NCBI RefSeq assembly: GCF_009647655.1
Contig: NZ_WJFD01000001.1
Span: forward strand, 1,426,001-1,490,000
Length of the DNA stretch: 64,000 nucleotides
Origin: Chitinophaga sp. SYP-B3965
GTDB lineage: Bacteria; Bacteroidota; Bacteroidia; Chitinophagales; Chitinophagaceae
Direction: 5' to 3'
Part shown: positions 63,022 through 64,000 of the stretch, one piece after another
Numbering within the stretch: position 1 is the stretch's first letter
Layout of the letters: every line of letters begins with the position of its first letter
Made by a program: the position numbers and the translations under genes
The notes under the pieces: model-generated
Database searches by the model: none
What the model was told of the DNA's origin: nothing
Seen by the model: the letters and a program-made list of their open reading frames with translations, nothing else

Positions 63022-63588
63022 ATGATAGAAGTCTTCAAAAAATACCTCCACCTTTCTGAAACCGATTGGGACATTATCGCCCCTGTCTGCACGATGAAGA
63101 AACTGCGTAAGCAGCAATACCTCCTGCAGGAAGGAGACGTATGGCGCTACCATGCATTTGTCTGCAAAGGATGCCTGAGAAGGTATCGCATAGATGATAA
63201 AGGTGATGAGCATATCATACAGTTCTCCATTGAAAACTGGTGGGCGGGTGATCGCGAAAGCTTATTAAACAATACGCCATCAAAATACAATATTGATGCG
63301 ATTGAAGATACAGAAGTAGTATTGATCCGGAATGATGATTTCAATATGCTCTGTCAAAAGCTGCCCGCTTTCAATGACTTCATTAATAACATCCTGAACA
63401 GGAGTTTTAATGCCTCTCAGCAAAGGATAGATGCAGCTATCAGCCTGAATGCAGAAGAGAAATACCTTCATTTTATAGAAACATTCCCCCACCTCGCTAA
63501 CAGGGTCCCCCGTCATATGCTGGCCTCTTATCTTGGCATCACACCGGAAACCCTGAGCCGCATTAAGAACCAGGTGGCTAAAAAATAA
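63022..63588 (+). CDS. Crp/Fnr family transcriptional regulator
   Basis: A 188-residue regulator with an N-terminal cyclic-nucleotide-binding-like domain ('KLRKQQYLLQEGDVWRYHAFVCKGCLRRYRIDDKGDEHIIQFSIENWWAGDRESLL') and a C-terminal helix-turn-helix ('VPRHMLASYLGITPETLSRIKNQ'). The phosphate-binding arginine signature of true cAMP binders is absent, as in most Bacteroidota members of this group. It is convergent with an SDR gene that it may regulate, as this pair is common. Confidence 0.9.
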   Translation: MIEVFKKYLHLSETDWDIIAPVCTMKKLRKQQYLLQEGDVWRYHAFVCKGCLRRYRIDDKGDEHIIQFSIENWWAGDRESLLNNTPSKYNIDAIEDTEVVLIRNDDFNMLCQKLPAFNDFINNILNRSFNASQQRIDAAISLNAEEKYLHFIETFPHLANRVPRHMLASYLGITPETLSRIKNQVAKK

Positions 63589-63618
63589 AGCGCTATGAAA
63601 GTTTCCTCTCATAGCGCT
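63589..63618. terminator. Hairpin between convergent genes
   Basis: AGCGCTATGA and TCATAGCGCT pair around ten bases, directly after the Crp-type stop. T-run weak. Confidence 0.55.
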
Positions 63619-63636
63619 CTTCACTAACACATCTAA

Positions 63637-64000
63637 TCACAATCCATTGATCGCTGCCACAGTAGCTTCCGGAGCCTTATGCCAATTCGCATACACATCT
63701 TTCGTTAAACCACTTCTGATAGCATACAGATCATTCTCTACACCTTCCAAAATATCTGTCGCCAGGTCTTCCGGTTTCATTTTACTTACTTCCACCCCTT
63801 TCGTCATATCCGTGTCTATATATGGAGGGAACACTTCAAATACTTTTACTCCGGCACCCTTTTGTTCCAGCACAATGCGGAGCCCCTGAGAATAAGAATG
63901 CAACGCTGCTTTGGATGCACTATAAGTTAAAGCCATCGTAATAGGCAGGTAGGACAAAATAGACTGGATATTAATGATCGCAGCATCACCACTTTGTTTC
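63637..64000 (-). CDS. SDR family oxidoreductase, N-terminus outside the window
   Basis: The last 120 codons of a short-chain dehydrogenase, running off the right edge. The frame is open to 64000; the apparent start at 63957 is only a TTG inside the domain. The catalytic Ser is in 'IINIQSILS' and the Tyr-Lys pair in 'YSASKAAL'; 'FPPYIDTDM' is the usual loop after the active site and resembles the DltE-like branch. The cofactor site is not in the window. Substrate unknown. Confidence 0.88.
   Translation of the reverse strand, partial: KQSGDAAIINIQSILSYLPITMALTYSASKAALHSYSQGLRIVLEQKGAGVKVFEVFPPYIDTDMTKGVEVSKMKPEDLATDILEGVENDLYAIRSGLTKDVYANWHKAPEATVAAINGL

Noticed and set aside
63637..63957. 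The last dehydrogenase as a short complete gene starting at 63957
   Set aside because: That position is a TTG codon inside the domain and the frame continues open to the window edge.

Overview
The window looks like chromosomal DNA from a Bacteroidota bacterium of the Chitinophaga type. The evidence is two sigma/anti-sigma (FecI/FecR) TonB-receptor loci (one a SusC/SusD pair), type IX secretion components, a GldG-family transporter, an exosortase N pair, and promoters of the Bacteroidota form (TTTG, about 19 bases, TAnnTTTG). No phage, plasmid or CRISPR genes are visible. Most genes sit in short operons separated by hairpin terminators.

Layout. 1-3 kb: acidic tail of a cut gene, a HEPN/DUF2188 pair, a START-domain membrane protein, a VOC protein and a DJ-1/PfpI protein. 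3-6.3 kb: AsmA-like protein and an MtfA-type peptidase. 6.3-10.1 kb: exosortase XrtN and its VIT-domain partner with a PEP-type C-terminal signal. 10.2-13.3 kb: secreted alpha-L-fucosidase, an acetyltransferase, and an alpha/beta hydrolase without the usual nucleophile serine. 13.4-14.7 kb: tRNA-Lys followed by an AT-rich islet with two unknown genes. 14.8-21.4 kb: sigma, FecR, TonB receptor and an IPT/beta-propeller lipoprotein. 21.7-36.2 kb: a 3890-residue Calx-beta protein with a type IX type-B sorting domain, then PorP/SprF and OmpA-family partners. 36.3-40.1 kb: KatG and two unknown genes. 40.4-50.6 kb: sigma, FecR, SusC, SusD, then an ABC ATPase and a GldF-GldG fusion. 50.8-64 kb: mostly single housekeeping or stress-type genes (aldo/keto reductase, EcsC, PQQ sugar dehydrogenase, SDRs, AraC and Crp regulators, a serpin, a TlpA-type thioredoxin) and small exported proteins of unknown role.

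Systems of most interest: the exosortase N pair behind two identical-class palindromes; the giant adhesin-like protein with its own SprF/OmpA partners; a fused GldF-GldG transporter next to SusCD; a repeated promoter layout in which TAnnTTTG lies exactly four bases before ATG, predicting leaderless mRNAs; and one terminator hairpin sequence reused three times across the window. Functions are assigned from motifs and family resemblance read by eye; no database search was possible.
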